In this document: positions 8,635-17,197 of the stretch, piece by piece | Position numbering within the stretch: the stretch's first letter is position 1 | Layout of the letters: each line of letters begins with the position of its first letter | From: Microbacterium sp. | GTDB taxonomy: Bacteria > Actinomycetota > Actinomycetes > Actinomycetales > Microbacteriaceae | Length of the DNA: 64,000 bases | NCBI GenBank assembly: GCA_019510305.1 | Contig: JAEKKN010000017.1 | Location: 62,001-126,000, forward strand | Reading direction: 5' to 3' | Made by a program: the position numbers and the translations under genes | The notes under the pieces: model-generated | What the model saw: the letters and a program-made list of their open reading frames with translations, nothing else | The model's database searches: none | Told to the model about the DNA's origin: nothing

Positions 8635-9536
8635 GCGGGCGTCTCCTCGCCCTCGTGGAACTCGACCTTCTTGCCGACCATCCGTCCGATACCGAGCAAG
8701 ATGCCGACGATGATCAAGCCGGCGACGAGCCCCGCGATCGCCGAGAACAGGGTGTCGCCGATCCAGACGATGACCGCACCGGCCGGTTCGAGCGCGTGCT
8801 CGATGCCGTGCAGGATGTCGGCGCCGAAATGCACTCCTACCTCGCCGAGGTTCACGAGAAGCAGGTGACCGCCGACCCAGAGCATCGCGACCGTTCCGAG
8901 GATGCTGATGAAGCGGAACACCGCGGGCATCGCGTTCACGAGGCGGGTGCCGTTGCGACTGATCCGCTTGTCGGAGCTGGTGGCCATCTTGAGGCCGATG
9001 TCGTCGATCTTCACGAGCAGGGCGACCGCGCCGTAGACGACGCCGGTCATGATCAGGGCGATCACCGCGAGGATCGCGAGGGTCATCCAGATGTCGAGGC
9101 CCTTGTCGAGGCTCGCGAGCGAGATGAGCATGATCTCGGTGGAGAGGATGAGGTCGGTGCGCACGGCGCCGAGCACGAGCTTCTTCTCGTCGCGGGCGCT
9201 CTCGTCTTCGTGCCCGTGCTGGATCCCGAACCACTCGAGCACTTTCTCGGCGCCCTCGAAGCAGAGGTAGAGGCCGCCGACGATGAGCAGATACGGCAGC
9301 ACCCATGGCGCGAACGCCGTGAGCAGCAGCGCCACGGGGATGATGATGACGAACTTGTTCGCGAGCGAGCCGAGGGCGATCTTGCCCACCACCGGCAGTT
9401 CGCGGGCGGGGGTGATGCCCTGCACATACTGCGGGGTCACCGCGGCGTCGTCGATCACGACGCCTGCGGCCTTGGCCGAGGCCTTCATCGCCGCACTCAG
9501 GATGTCATCGACGACAGCGAGCAATCCAACCGACAT
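8628..9536 (-). CDS. DUF808 (YedI-like) membrane protein
   Basis: A 302-residue inner-membrane protein of the DUF808/YedI family. SVGLLAVVDDILSAAMKASAKAAGVVIDDAAV and PQYVQGITPARELPVVGKIALGSLANKF are the family N-terminal signatures, followed by about six to seven membrane helices. Function in the family is unknown; a role in membrane stress has been suggested only loosely. The ATG at 9536 is set by AGGGGGA a few bases upstream; a longer frame to 9569 lacks this. Its 3' end overlaps the convergent oxidoreductase by seven bases. Confidence 0.88.
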   Translation of the reverse strand: MSVGLLAVVDDILSAAMKASAKAAGVVIDDAAVTPQYVQGITPARELPVVGKIALGSLANKFVIIIPVALLLTAFAPWVLPYLLIVGGLYLCFEGAEKVLEWFGIQHGHEDESARDEKKLVLGAVRTDLILSTEIMLISLASLDKGLDIWMTLAILAVIALIMTGVVYGAVALLVKIDDIGLKMATSSDKRISRNGTRLVNAMPAVFRFISILGTVAMLWVGGHLLLVNLGEVGVHFGADILHGIEHALEPAGAVIVWIGDTLFSAIAGLVAGLIIVGILLGIGRMVGKKVEFHEGEETPAH

Positions 9537-9593
9537 GAGCGTCCCCCTGTGATGTGTGTCGGGGAGCAACTCTATCCAACGCCTGTGACGGGC

Positions 9594-10418
9594 TCAGTCG
9601 CCGCTGTCTAAGAAGACCCCGATGCGATCCCCGTCGAGCACGAACTGCAGGGCCTTGCCTTCGGGGAACTGCGTCCGCAGTGCTGACGGAACGATGTCAC
9701 CGGCGGGACCGTCGAGCGGCATCTCGATCGTCGCGGGGAATGCTCCCGCCTGGCACGCCGAAAAGGAGATGCCGCCGTAGCCGTATGAGCCCGAGGAGAC
9801 CTCCTCGGCTGTCGGCAGCTGATCCGTTTCGAACACGTTGAGGCAGGGGTTGCCCACGGCGCCGTTGAGTCCGCTCGCGCCGACGAAGAAGGTGAGACCG
9901 TGGAAGTCCCAGACAGGTGAATCCTCCGTCAGTCCGAAGAATCCGATGGGGATCTCGCTCAGCGGGCTCGGCGTCAGGGTGGCGATCTGAGGCGCGTTCG
10001 ACGACACCGTGACCGGCGAGAACGAGACGGCTGCATAGGTGATGGCCGCTGCGGCCGCTGCGGAAGCGACGACTGAGGAGAGCCAGAGGGCTCGTCGGTG
10101 CCGGAGGAGGAACGAGCGCGACCCGGTGATCGGATGCTCCCCCTCCTGCTCGACCAGAACGGGGCCATGCGCGAGAGGGGCATCGACGAGGGGAACCGTT
10201 GCGATGGCGGCCCCGGCTGCAGCATCCGATGCCTCCTCAGCGAGGGGAGGCGGTGCCGTCTCGATCTGCACCCCGCTCTGCGCCTGCGCGCGGAGATCCT
10301 CGAGTTCTCGCAGCCGCATGGCTGCGGCAGGATCGCCGGCGATGTCAGCGGCCGGGCCGTAGGCACGCGCACGGAGCACACGGAGTTCGTCGTCGAGTGC
10401 GGCATCCATCCCCGGCAT
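9594..10418 (-). CDS. single-pass membrane protein with extracytoplasmic domain, unknown function
   Basis: A 274-residue protein. About 120 acidic and Ala-rich cytoplasmic residues (MRLRELEDLRAQ suggests a short coiled coil) precede a positive stop RHRRALW, one membrane helix (LSSVVASAAAAAAITYAAVSF) and an external domain of about 130 residues. The external domain contains two cysteines, in NPCLNVFETD and SFSACQAGAF, and ends at FVLDGDRIGVFLDSGD. Comparable anchored proteins are common in Microbacteriaceae, but I know no function. Start choice (ATG 10418 against ATG 10409) is uncertain. Divergent from msrB. Confidence 0.65.
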   Translation of the reverse strand: MPGMDAALDDELRVLRARAYGPAADIAGDPAAAMRLRELEDLRAQAQSGVQIETAPPPLAEEASDAAAGAAIATVPLVDAPLAHGPVLVEQEGEHPITGSRSFLLRHRRALWLSSVVASAAAAAAITYAAVSFSPVTVSSNAPQIATLTPSPLSEIPIGFFGLTEDSPVWDFHGLTFFVGASGLNGAVGNPCLNVFETDQLPTAEEVSSGSYGYGGISFSACQAGAFPATIEMPLDGPAGDIVPSALRTQFPEGKALQFVLDGDRIGVFLDSGD

Positions 10419-10552
10419 CGTCTCACGCCGAGGTCTTCCGCCAGCGACCCGCAGAAACTCACAGCGCGCTCCCAGCCCCGCGGGACCAAAACGGCACCGG
10501 CATCCGTTCTTCTCTATGACGCCGCAGCCAGCTGCGTCAGACAAGGAGCATC

Positions 10553-11029
10553 ATGTCGAACGAGTACCGCAAGACGCCCGAGGCGGTCACCGCCCTCACC
10601 GACTCCCAGTACACGGTCACGCAGCGCGACGGCACCGAGCCGCCGTTCCGCAACGCCTACTGGGACAACCACGACGACGGCATCTACGTCGACGTCGTCT
10701 CGGGCCAGCCCCTGTTCTCCTCCCTCGACAAGTTCGACAGCGGAACGGGATGGCCGAGCTTCACGAAGCCGATCGACGCGGACGCCGTCACCACCCGCAC
10801 CGACCGGACGCTGTGGATGACGCGCACCGAGGCGCGCTCCACCGGCGCAGACAGCCACCTCGGGCACGTCTTCGACGACGGACCGGTCGAAGACGGCGGC
10901 CTGCGCTACTGCATGAACTCCGCCGCGCTCCGTTTCATCCCGGCATCCCGCCTGGAAGAGGAGGGCTACGGTCGATACAGCGGCCTGTTCACGAACACCA
11001 CTTCCGACATCTCTGAGGAGCAGTCATGA
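10553..11029 (+). CDS. msrB: peptide-methionine (R)-S-oxide reductase
   Basis: A 158-residue MsrB, which repairs Met-R-sulfoxide in proteins. [28 protein letters not shown] and [10 protein letters not shown] are family signatures, and [11 protein letters not shown] carries the catalytic cysteine. Both CxxC zinc pairs are absent (the first would be in [10 protein letters not shown]), and the catalytic cysteine is the only one in the protein, so this is a zinc-free, single-cysteine form. Such enzymes are regenerated directly by thioredoxin or another thiol. The stop overlaps the msrA ATG, so both stereospecific reductases are made together. Confidence 0.93.
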   Translation: MSNEYRKTPEAVTALTDSQYTVTQRDGTEPPFRNAYWDNHDDGIYVDVVSGQPLFSSLDKFDSGTGWPSFTKPIDADAVTTRTDRTLWMTRTEARSTGADSHLGHVFDDGPVEDGGLRYCMNSAALRFIPASRLEEEGYGRYSGLFTNTTSDISEEQS

Positions 11030-11562
11030 CCGACGCCGGAACCATCACCCGCACACCAGGCACCGAGACCGCCGTCCTCGCCGGAGGCTGCTTCTGGGGC
11101 ATGGAAGACCTGATCCGCCGCCAGCCCGGTGTGCTCGACACCCGGGTCGGCTACACGGGCGGATCGAACGACCACGCGACCTACCGCAACCACCCCGGTC
11201 ACGCCGAGGCCGTCGAGATCGTCTTCGATCCCGCCGTCACGACGTACCGCGACATCCTCGCGTTCTTCTTCCAGATCCACGATCCGTCGACCCTGAACCG
11301 TCAGGGCAACGACATCGGGTCGAGCTATCGTTCGGCGATCTTCCCGCTCTCTCCCGAGCAGGAGACCGTCGCCCGCGACACCATCGCCGACGTCGACGCC
11401 TCCGGGCTGTGGCCGGGCGAGGCCGTCACCACGATCGAGCCGGCCGGCGCGTTCTGGGAGGCCGAGCCCGAGCACCAGGACTATCTGATCCGCTACCCCA
11501 ACGGCTACACGTGCCACTTCCCGCGTGCGGGATGGGTGCTGCCGAAGCGCGCCGAGGTCTGA
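11026..11562 (+). CDS. msrA: peptide-methionine (S)-S-oxide reductase
   Basis: A 178-residue MsrA, complementing MsrB by reducing the S-epimer of methionine sulfoxide. The active site is GCFWGMED (Cys about residue 23). [55 protein letters not shown] and EPEHQDYL are all standard. A second cysteine in [11 protein letters not shown] near the C-terminus is the likely recycling cysteine. The ATG overlaps the msrB stop and GAGGAG lies upstream. The two genes make a small oxidative-repair operon close to furA-katA. Confidence 0.95.
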   Translation: MTDAGTITRTPGTETAVLAGGCFWGMEDLIRRQPGVLDTRVGYTGGSNDHATYRNHPGHAEAVEIVFDPAVTTYRDILAFFFQIHDPSTLNRQGNDIGSSYRSAIFPLSPEQETVARDTIADVDASGLWPGEAVTTIEPAGAFWEAEPEHQDYLIRYPNGYTCHFPRAGWVLPKRAEV

Positions 11563-11605
11563 TCTCGGCGGGCGCCGGAGGGATGTCGCCGCCGACCGCC
11601 TCGCG

Positions 11606-11679
11606 TTCGGAAGGAGATCGCACGTTCGGAAGGACCGATTCGGCTGAGGGCTCCTTCTGAACGCGTGATCTCCTTCGGA
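11606..11679. repeat. imperfect long inverted repeat (family C)
   Basis: A 28-base arm at 11606-11633 containing GGAAGGAGATCGCACGTTC is matched by the reverse complement of 11653-11679 with only a few differences. A very similar sequence recurs at 54990-55128 downstream of another gene, so this is a dispersed intergenic element and not only a local hairpin. Confidence 0.75.
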
Positions 11680-11711
11680 GCGTGCGCGAGGTTCTGCGCA
11701 CGCTCCGAAGG
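11672..11711. terminator. bidirectional hairpin between msrA and the hydrolase
   Basis: A perfect 16-base stem: the arm at 11672-11687 (CCTTCGGAGCGTGCGC) pairs with 11696-11711 around an eight-base loop. It ends two bases before the stop of the convergent hydrolase gene, so it can serve both transcripts. Confidence 0.75.
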
Positions 11712-11712
11712 G

Positions 11713-12534
11713 TCAGGCCTCGGCGAGGAACGCGAGCGCGGCCTCCTTGAAGGCCCGCGATCCCGGGGCGTTGAAGTGGTTGCGATCCGGGATCTCGAAG
11801 AACGTGCCGTTCGGCGCGGCGGATGCCAGCGCCTTCGAGCCTTCGATGATCGCGTCCTTGGAGCCCGTCGCGAACAGGATGGGGCGGGCCGGGGCGTCCG
11901 CCGGGTCAGGATCGATCGTGCCCGATGCGCGCATGCCCTCGGCCAGCGCGACGAGCGCCTGCAGGTCGTTGCCGGGGACGCGCTCGGTGAGGGCGATGTA
12001 GTTCTGCGTGGTCTGGTCGCCGACCGGCGTGCCGTCGGCGATGTACGCGCGCACCTGGTCGAGGTTCAGCCGGGCGAGGGGGATGCCGTCGGGCACGCCG
12101 CCGAGCACTGCACGGCCGATGCGGTGCGGCAGATCGCGCACGACCTCCCAGCCGACGCGTGCGCCGAGGGAGTACCCCACGTAGAGGGCATCGTCGACGA
12201 GGTAGGTGTCGAGCACGGACTCGACGTCGGTCACGAGGGTGCGGATGCCGTACGCGCCCGGTTCGTGCGGCTTCTCGCTGAGGCCGTGGCCGCGCTGGTC
12301 GAGCGCGAGGACGCGATAGCCCGCGCGGGTGAGCTCGCGGACCCACCCCGTGAGGACCCAGTTGTCGCGCGCGTTCGAGGCGAAGCCGTGCACGGCGACC
12401 ACGACCGGAGCGTCGAGATCGCCCCACGTGTACGTCGCGAGGCTCGTGCCATCGGCGGCGTACACCTGCTGGGGTGCGGGCATGGAGGTGAGGTCTGCGA
12501 GAGGAACGGCCACGGATCCATCATGCCCCCGCAT
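11713..12534 (-). CDS. alpha/beta hydrolase
   Basis: A 273-residue alpha/beta-fold hydrolase. PVVVAVHGFASNARDNW gives the oxyanion-hole His-Gly, LALDQRGHGLSEKP follows, the nucleophile elbow is GYSLG (Ser in VGYSLGARVGWE), an acid lies near FATGSKDAIIEGS and the catalytic histidine is in PDRNHFNAPG. The family includes esterases, C-C bond hydrolases and haloperoxidase-like enzymes; the substrate is unknown. The ATG at 12534 has CGGAG upstream; an internal ATG at 12483 is the alternative. The DoxX-like gene on the same strand ends 67 bases upstream. Confidence 0.85.
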   Translation of the reverse strand: MRGHDGSVAVPLADLTSMPAPQQVYAADGTSLATYTWGDLDAPVVVAVHGFASNARDNWVLTGWVRELTRAGYRVLALDQRGHGLSEKPHEPGAYGIRTLVTDVESVLDTYLVDDALYVGYSLGARVGWEVVRDLPHRIGRAVLGGVPDGIPLARLNLDQVRAYIADGTPVGDQTTQNYIALTERVPGNDLQALVALAEGMRASGTIDPDPADAPARPILFATGSKDAIIEGSKALASAAPNGTFFEIPDRNHFNAPGSRAFKEAALAFLAEA

Positions 12535-12601
12535 CCGGTCTCCGGTTCTGCGCCGGGCCTCCTGCCGCAGATCCGCCGCCCCGCGGTGCGTCGAGTTCGA
12601 C

Positions 12602-12967
12602 TCAGAGCACGACGATGAAACCGAGCACGGCGCTCGCGATGGCCAGCACAGCCAGCACGAGGGCGGGAGCGAAGGGCTCCTTGCGGCGCAGGTGCACGAC
12701 GGTCGCGCCGACCATGATGATGGCGAGGCCGGTGCCCGCGAGCGGCGTGAGGATCGAAGCGATGCCGGTGAGCAGGGGGAGGACAAGGCCGAGTGCGCCG
12801 ACCACCTCGAGGGTCGCGATGGCCTTGATGCTGCCGGCCGAGAAGTCCTCGGTCCAGGCCATGCCCTTCTCGGCGAGGGCGGCCTTCGGGGTGAGGACCT
12901 TCATGACGCCGCCGCCGAGCATGGCGAGGGCGAGCAGTCCGTTGACGATCCAGAGTGCGATCAGCAT
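12602..12967 (-). CDS. DoxX-like small membrane protein
   Basis: A 121-residue protein with four hydrophobic helices. The pattern GGGVMKVLTPKAALAEKGMAW followed by IKAIATLEVVGALGLVLPLL fits the DoxX/DUF4870-like group of four-helix membrane proteins, often tied to quinone or thiol redox chemistry. It is divergent from the HxlR-type regulator, with a palindromic operator between them, a common arrangement in which the regulator represses the DoxX gene. Confidence 0.8.
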   Translation of the reverse strand: MLIALWIVNGLLALAMLGGGVMKVLTPKAALAEKGMAWTEDFSAGSIKAIATLEVVGALGLVLPLLTGIASILTPLAGTGLAIIMVGATVVHLRRKEPFAPALVLAVLAIASAVLGFIVVL

Positions 12968-12990
12968 CCGAGGTTCCGTTCTGTTTCTTT

Positions 12991-13005
12991 GTTACGATCA
13001 GTAAC
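12991..13005. promoter_or_regulatory. candidate HxlR operator
   Basis: GTTACGATCAGTAAC is a palindrome with GTTAC/GTAAC arms and a five-base centre. It lies in the 56-base divergent promoter region between the DoxX-like gene and the HxlR regulator, where a repressor could control both. Confidence 0.7.
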
Positions 13006-13023
13006 CAAGAATGGAGCAATCGG

Positions 13024-13461
13024 ATGACGCGTGCAAAAGGCACATCGATGTCACTGACGCACAGCGATGGGTGCGACACGGCGGGGTTCCCCGCCTACGA
13101 GAACTCGTGCTCGGTCGATGACGGCGCCGGCCGTGCCATTCGCGACGTGCTCGATCGGGTGGGCGACAAGTGGTCGCTGCTGCTCATCGCGACGCTGCGC
13201 GGCGATCGCCTGCGGTTCAGCGAGCTGCTCAAGCACATTCCCGGGATCTCTCAGCGGATGCTGACGCTCACGCTCCGCCAGCTCGAGCGCGACGGTCTCA
13301 TCAGCCGCACGGTGTACGCCGAGGTTCCGCCGCGCGTGGAGTACGAGCTGACCGAACTCGGCGGAACGCTCATCCCGATGGCTCGTACGATCGGGGATTG
13401 GGCGCTCGCCAATCACCCGGCGATCGAGGAGGCGCGGGCCGAGTACGACGCGCGGCCGTAG
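13024..13461 (+). CDS. HxlR family transcriptional regulator
   Basis: A 145-residue winged-helix regulator. The core IRDVLDRVGDKWSLLLIATL, RFSELLKHIPGISQRMLTLTLRQLERDGLI and VEYELTELGGTLIPM is the HxlR signature. A cysteine in YENSCSVDD just before the domain resembles the redox-sensing cysteine of HypR/QorR/YodB-type members, so thiol stress is a plausible signal (inference). GGAG seven bases before ATG 13024 supports this start; ATG 13048 is an alternative. Divergent from the DoxX-like gene, with a palindromic operator between. Confidence 0.9.
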   Translation: MTRAKGTSMSLTHSDGCDTAGFPAYENSCSVDDGAGRAIRDVLDRVGDKWSLLLIATLRGDRLRFSELLKHIPGISQRMLTLTLRQLERDGLISRTVYAEVPPRVEYELTELGGTLIPMARTIGDWALANHPAIEEARAEYDARP

Positions 13462-13512
13462 GGCGTGGACCCGGGTCCTCCCCGGCCGCCACGTGTTCGC
13501 GCCCAAGGGGCC

Positions 13513-13566
13513 GGCACGCCACATCGGGGGACGAATCCGTAGAAACGTCCCCCGATGTGGCGTGCC
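13513..13566. repeat. perfect 21-base inverted repeat (family A), likely convergent terminator
   Basis: The arm at 13513-13533 (starting GGCACGCCACATCGGGGG) pairs perfectly with 13546-13566 around a 12-base loop. It sits between the HxlR gene and katA, which converge. Related inverted repeats with the ACGCCA-ATC-GGGGAC core occur at 52357-52457 and 52933-53000. A further CCCCCGACGTGG half-copy follows at about 13570. Confidence 0.85.
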
Positions 13567-13602
13567 GTCCCCCGACGTGGTTGCGGCGGGAACGGCCGGG
13601 AC

Positions 13603-15087
13603 TCAGACCCCGGCGAGCTCGGGATCGAGGTCGCCGGCGGGAACCGTCTGACGCAGCGACTCGCCGAGCGCCGGATCCACGTTCGTCCAGTACTCGAAGA
13701 AACGCTCGCGGATCGCATCGATCGTGATGCTGCGGCCCTGACCGGTGAGCGTCTCCAGGAAGCGGGCGCGCTGCTCGTCGTCGAAGACGGTGCGGTACAG
13801 CGTGCCGGCCTGGCCGAAGTCGTCGTCATCGAGTCGCAGCGTCGCGGCGGCGCGCATCAGCTCGCCGTCGGACTCCCAGCTCGCCTCTGCACCGGCGACC
13901 GGATCCGCAACGGGGCCGCCGGCCGAGCCGAAGGAGTTCGGCGTGTACACGCGGTGCTCGGCCGGGTTGAACCGGTACTGCATCTGGCCCTCGTGCATGT
14001 AGTTGCGCACCTCGGCTGCGTGCGGCTGGTTGACCGGCAGCTGGTTGTAGTTCGCGCCGATGCGGTACCGCTGTGCGTCGGAGTACGCGAAGACGCGTGC
14101 CATCAGCATCTTGTCGGGCGAGATTCCCGTGCCGGGAACCTGGTTGCCGGGTGAGAACGCCGCCTGCTCGATCTCGGCGAAGAAGTTCTCCGGATTGCGG
14201 TCGAGCGTGAACGTGCCGACCTTGATGCGCGGGTAGTCCTTCTTCGACCACGTCTTGGTGAGGTCGAACGGGTTGAACCGATAGGTCTTGCCCTCCTCGT
14301 ACGGCATGACCTGCACGAAGACGTCCCACGACGGGTTGTCGCCCCGCGCGATCGCGTCGAAGAGGTCGCGGCGGTAGTAGTCGGCATCGGAGCCCGCGAG
14401 CTTCTCGGCCTCGGCGGCATCCATCCGCTCCACGCCCTGCTTCGACAGGAAGTGGTACTGCACCCAGAAGCGCTCGCCCGCCGCATTGACCCACTGATAG
14501 GTGTGCGAGCCGTAGCCGTTCATATGACGCCAGGATGCCGGCAGACCACGGTCGCCCATGAGGTAGGTGACCTGGTGGGCGGTCTCGGGGGAGAGCGTCC
14601 AGAAGTCCCACTGCATGTCGGCGTTGCGCAGACCCGAGTCGCCGAGTCGCTTCTGCGAGTGGATGAAGTCGGGGAACTTCATCGCGTCGCGGAGGAAGAA
14701 GGTCGGAGTGTTGTTGCCGACGATGTCGAGGTTGCCCTCGCTCGTGTAGAAGCGCAGCGCGAAGCCGCGCACATCGCGCCAGGTGTCGGGGGAACCCTGC
14801 TCGCCGGCGACCGACGAGAAACGCAGCAGCGTCTCGCTCACGGCACCCGGCTGGAACGCCGCGGCGCGGGTGTAGGCCGACACGTCTTCAGTCACGGTGA
14901 ACGTGCCGAACGCGCCGCCGCCCTTGGCGTGCGGGTTGCGCTCCGGCACGCGCTCGCGGTTGAACGAGGCGAGCTTCTCGACGAGGTATCGGTCATGCAG
15001 AACGGTGGGGCCGTCTGCGCCGACCGTGAGCGAGTGCGCGTCGCTCGCGACCGGGGTGCCGGTCTGGGTGGTGGTGGGCTCGGTCAT
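13603..15087 (-). CDS. katA: monofunctional heme catalase
   Basis: A 494-residue clade 3-type catalase, converting hydrogen peroxide to water and oxygen in the cytoplasm. The distal histidine is in [12 protein letters not shown] (about residue 50), the distal asparagine in [15 protein letters not shown], and the proximal heme-ligand tyrosine in [14 protein letters not shown]. Length and C-terminus are normal for small-subunit catalases. ATG 15087 has AGAAGGAG upstream. It lies 71 bases downstream of the Fur-family gene on the same strand, the usual furA-kat arrangement, so peroxide or metal-dependent repression is likely. Confidence 0.95.
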   Translation of the reverse strand: MTEPTTTQTGTPVASDAHSLTVGADGPTVLHDRYLVEKLASFNRERVPERNPHAKGGGAFGTFTVTEDVSAYTRAAAFQPGAVSETLLRFSSVAGEQGSPDTWRDVRGFALRFYTSEGNLDIVGNNTPTFFLRDAMKFPDFIHSQKRLGDSGLRNADMQWDFWTLSPETAHQVTYLMGDRGLPASWRHMNGYGSHTYQWVNAAGERFWVQYHFLSKQGVERMDAAEAEKLAGSDADYYRRDLFDAIARGDNPSWDVFVQVMPYEEGKTYRFNPFDLTKTWSKKDYPRIKVGTFTLDRNPENFFAEIEQAAFSPGNQVPGTGISPDKMLMARVFAYSDAQRYRIGANYNQLPVNQPHAAEVRNYMHEGQMQYRFNPAEHRVYTPNSFGSAGGPVADPVAGAEASWESDGELMRAAATLRLDDDDFGQAGTLYRTVFDDEQRARFLETLTGQGRSITIDAIRERFFEYWTNVDPALGESLRQTVPAGDLDPELAGV

Positions 15088-15158
15088 GATTCTCCTTCTG
15101 CGCACGGGCGCGACGAACACCCCTGCCCTTCTGGGGAGGGCGGGTGGCGGGCGTCACG

Positions 15159-15581
15159 CTACCGGGCGACGTTCTGGCAACTGGGGCACAGGCCCCAGAA
15201 GGTGACTTCTGCTGTCTGGACGGTGAATCCCCCCGTGTCCGAGGGGGTGAGGCACGGCGCGACTCCAGTGACGCAGTCCACATCGCCGATCGCCCCGCAG
15301 GAGGTGCAGACGACGTGGTGGTGATTGTCTCCGATGCGTCGCTCGTAGAGCGCCGCGGAACCTGCCGGTTCGATCCGGCGGATGAGACCCGCCGTCGTCA
15401 GGTCCGCGAGGATGTTGTGCACCGACTGGATCGACGTGGTCGGCAGCACGTCCGACACCGCGCGGTAGACCCGCTCGGCATCCGTGTGGGCCATGGAATC
15501 GAGGACCTCGAGAACGGCGACCCGGCCTGCGGTCGCCCTCAGTCCCGCGTCGCGAAGCGCGGAGTCGAGGTCGGTGTCCAT
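15159..15581 (-). CDS. furA: Fur family peroxide/metal-responsive repressor
   Basis: A 140-residue Fur-type regulator. The winged helix is ALRDAGLRATAGRVAVLEVL to SVHNILADLTTAGLIRRIEP. Metal sites are seen in NHHHVVCTSCG and GLCPSCQ, giving the paired CxxC structural zinc site, with DDH-type ligands around the HHH. Position directly upstream of katA and the FurA/CatR-like sequence indicate control of catalase. ATG 15581 and GTG 15596 are both possible and neither has a ribosome site, so the transcript may be leaderless, as reported for actinobacterial furA genes. The AT-rich stretch GCTAAAAATAACGTG just upstream (minus strand) is the likely promoter and operator. Confidence 0.9.
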   Translation of the reverse strand: MDTDLDSALRDAGLRATAGRVAVLEVLDSMAHTDAERVYRAVSDVLPTTSIQSVHNILADLTTAGLIRRIEPAGSAALYERRIGDNHHHVVCTSCGAIGDVDCVTGVAPCLTPSDTGGFTVQTAEVTFWGLCPSCQNVAR

Positions 15582-15658
15582 GTCTTGACTGTACACGTTA
15601 TTTTTAGCGGTTCAAAAGAAGTATCGGCATGTCGGTTGGGGGCGGGGGATCCGAGAGT

Positions 15659-15741
15659 CGACGAATCACGGACGGGGTGACGAAAAGCGGATGCTCTCGC
15701 CGAATCAATCCGTGGATCGTCACCGGGACCGTGATTTGTCG
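15659..15741. repeat. nested inverted repeat (family D)
   Basis: CGACGAATCACGG at 15659-15671 pairs with CCGTGATTTGTCG at 15729-15741 (one mismatch). Inside, GGTGACGA pairs with TCGTCACC. It occupies the gap between furA (reading away) and the end of the beta-propeller gene. A related element lies at 48635-48697. Confidence 0.75.
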
Positions 15742-15766
15742 CGCTGTTGCTCGAGGAGCGGAAGGA

Positions 15767-16645
15767 TCAGCCGATCGGATAGTCCACGAAGGCGAACGCC
15801 GAACCATCAGGCGCCCAGCTCGGCACGTTGATCGTTCCCTGTCCGCCCTCGAACGCGGCGAGGATCCTCGGCGTGCCCCAGTCGTCGGTCGACACCAGCC
15901 GCAGCTCGACGAGCAGGTCCGCGGGGTGCCCAGTCGTGCCCGGCGGATAGCTCAGGTACACCGCCGCCTCGCCGTCGGGGGAGATGTGCGGGAACCAGTT
16001 CACCCGTTCGTCGAAGGTGAGCTGCGTCAATTCGGACCCGTCGGGCCGTACCCGTGCGATCTGGGCGTGACCGGGCGAGAACTGCTCGGTGTTGAACAGC
16101 ATCCACTCGCCATCGGGCGTCCACTCGCATCCGTCCGCCGGACCCGGATGCGTCGTGACCGCCCTGTCATCCCGCCCGTCGACGCCGATCGTGTGGATCG
16201 TCGCCGACGCCCACCAGTTCTCGCCCTCCGGCTGCAGCCGCACGTACGCCAGCCGGCGACCGTCGGGACTCACCCCGTGCAGGAAGTGCATCGCCCCGTC
16301 GTCGGCGGTCACGCGCTGCGCCGCGCCTCCGGCCACCGGAACCCGCCAGATATGCCAGTCGTTCGCCGAGGCGAACACCGTCTCGCCATCCGGCGCGAGC
16401 ACGTGGTCGTTGTTCGCGTCGGGCAGGCCGTCGACTCTGATCTCCTCGGGCGCCGTCGACCCGTCGACGGGCAGCAGCCACAGCCTGCCGTCGCCGTTGA
16501 CGAGCAGGTGATCGTCGTCGGTCCAGTTCGGCGCCTCGTAGAGCAGATCGGTCGACTCGAAGACGGTGCGGATGCCGCCGGTCTCCCGCTCCCACACGCG
16601 GATGCGGCACGTCTGGCCCGGTCGGAGCTCGCGCCCGCGGTTCAT
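15767..16645 (-). CDS. TolB/PD40-type beta-propeller protein
   Basis: A 292-residue protein made of repeated beta-propeller blades of the PD40/TolB type: ANNDHVLAPDGETVFASAND, HFLHGVSPDGRRLAYVR, GCEWTPDGEWMLFNT, FPHISPDGEAAVYLSYP and PSWAPDGSAFAFVDYP each carry the Pro-Asp-Gly turn. No signal peptide is present, so it is cytoplasmic. Such proteins resemble oligogalacturonate-lyase-like and acylaminoacyl-peptidase propellers without a catalytic domain; the role is unknown. The ATG overlaps the stop of the upstream UPF0303 gene as ATGA, so the two are coupled. Confidence 0.75.
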   Translation of the reverse strand: MNRGRELRPGQTCRIRVWERETGGIRTVFESTDLLYEAPNWTDDDHLLVNGDGRLWLLPVDGSTAPEEIRVDGLPDANNDHVLAPDGETVFASANDWHIWRVPVAGGAAQRVTADDGAMHFLHGVSPDGRRLAYVRLQPEGENWWASATIHTIGVDGRDDRAVTTHPGPADGCEWTPDGEWMLFNTEQFSPGHAQIARVRPDGSELTQLTFDERVNWFPHISPDGEAAVYLSYPPGTTGHPADLLVELRLVSTDDWGTPRILAAFEGGQGTINVPSWAPDGSAFAFVDYPIG

Positions 16646-17106
16646 GCCCGCTCCGCGAGGTGGGAGCGGATGCCTTCGACGATGAGGTCGTGGTCGTCCT
16701 GCGAGGACAGGCCCGACGCGGTCGCCGCCGCGACGACTCCCACGCCGCGCACGCGGATCGGGAACGAACCGCCCGTGATGGCGTAGTCGTCTCCCAGCCA
16801 GCCGGATCCGGCCGCGTCGATGCCGGCCGCGGTGAATCGGGCGTCCACGAGAGCGCTGCTCGTCTCCATCCGCAGGACGAGCGCCGCTTTGCGAGCGATC
16901 CAGACCTCCTGGTCGGGCGTGATCCCGGGCAGCGCCGCGCGGAACAGGATGAGCCCGGGGCGGCGGATGTCGATGCCGACGCCGTGACCTGCCGCCTGAG
17001 CGATCTCGGTGATGCGCGTGCCCAGCTGCCAGGCGTCGGCGTGGTCGAAGCCGTCGAAGACGAGCTCCTGCTCCTGCTGCTCGAACACGCTGATCAGATC
17101 GGTCAT
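16642..17106 (-). CDS. UPF0303 (heme-degrading-domain-like) family protein
   Basis: A 154-residue protein with the UPF0303/DUF336 pattern: FDHADAWQLGTRITEIAQ, GVGIDIRRPGLILFRAALPGITPDQEVWIARK and the C-terminal DDYAITGGSFPIRVRGVGVVAAATASGL with QDDHDLIVEGI. Relatives include YBR137W of yeast and GlcG/HbpS-like heme-binding domains; the biochemical role is not settled. GAGGCATCGATG upstream carries a usable ribosome site. It overlaps the propeller gene downstream. Confidence 0.85.
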   Translation of the reverse strand: MTDLISVFEQQEQELVFDGFDHADAWQLGTRITEIAQAAGHGVGIDIRRPGLILFRAALPGITPDQEVWIARKAALVLRMETSSALVDARFTAAGIDAAGSGWLGDDYAITGGSFPIRVRGVGVVAAATASGLSSQDDHDLIVEGIRSHLAERA

Positions 17107-17197
17107 CGATGCCTCCTCGGCGAACGTCGTCAGCGCACGCTATCGCGTCGGGCGCGCAAGGCGGAAGAGCGGGGAGAAGGCGGATGCCGGGCAGCGC

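Noticed and set aside
13603..15120. katA starting at 15120
   Set aside because: The upstream codons include no ribosome site, whereas ATG 15087 is preceded by AGAAGGAG.
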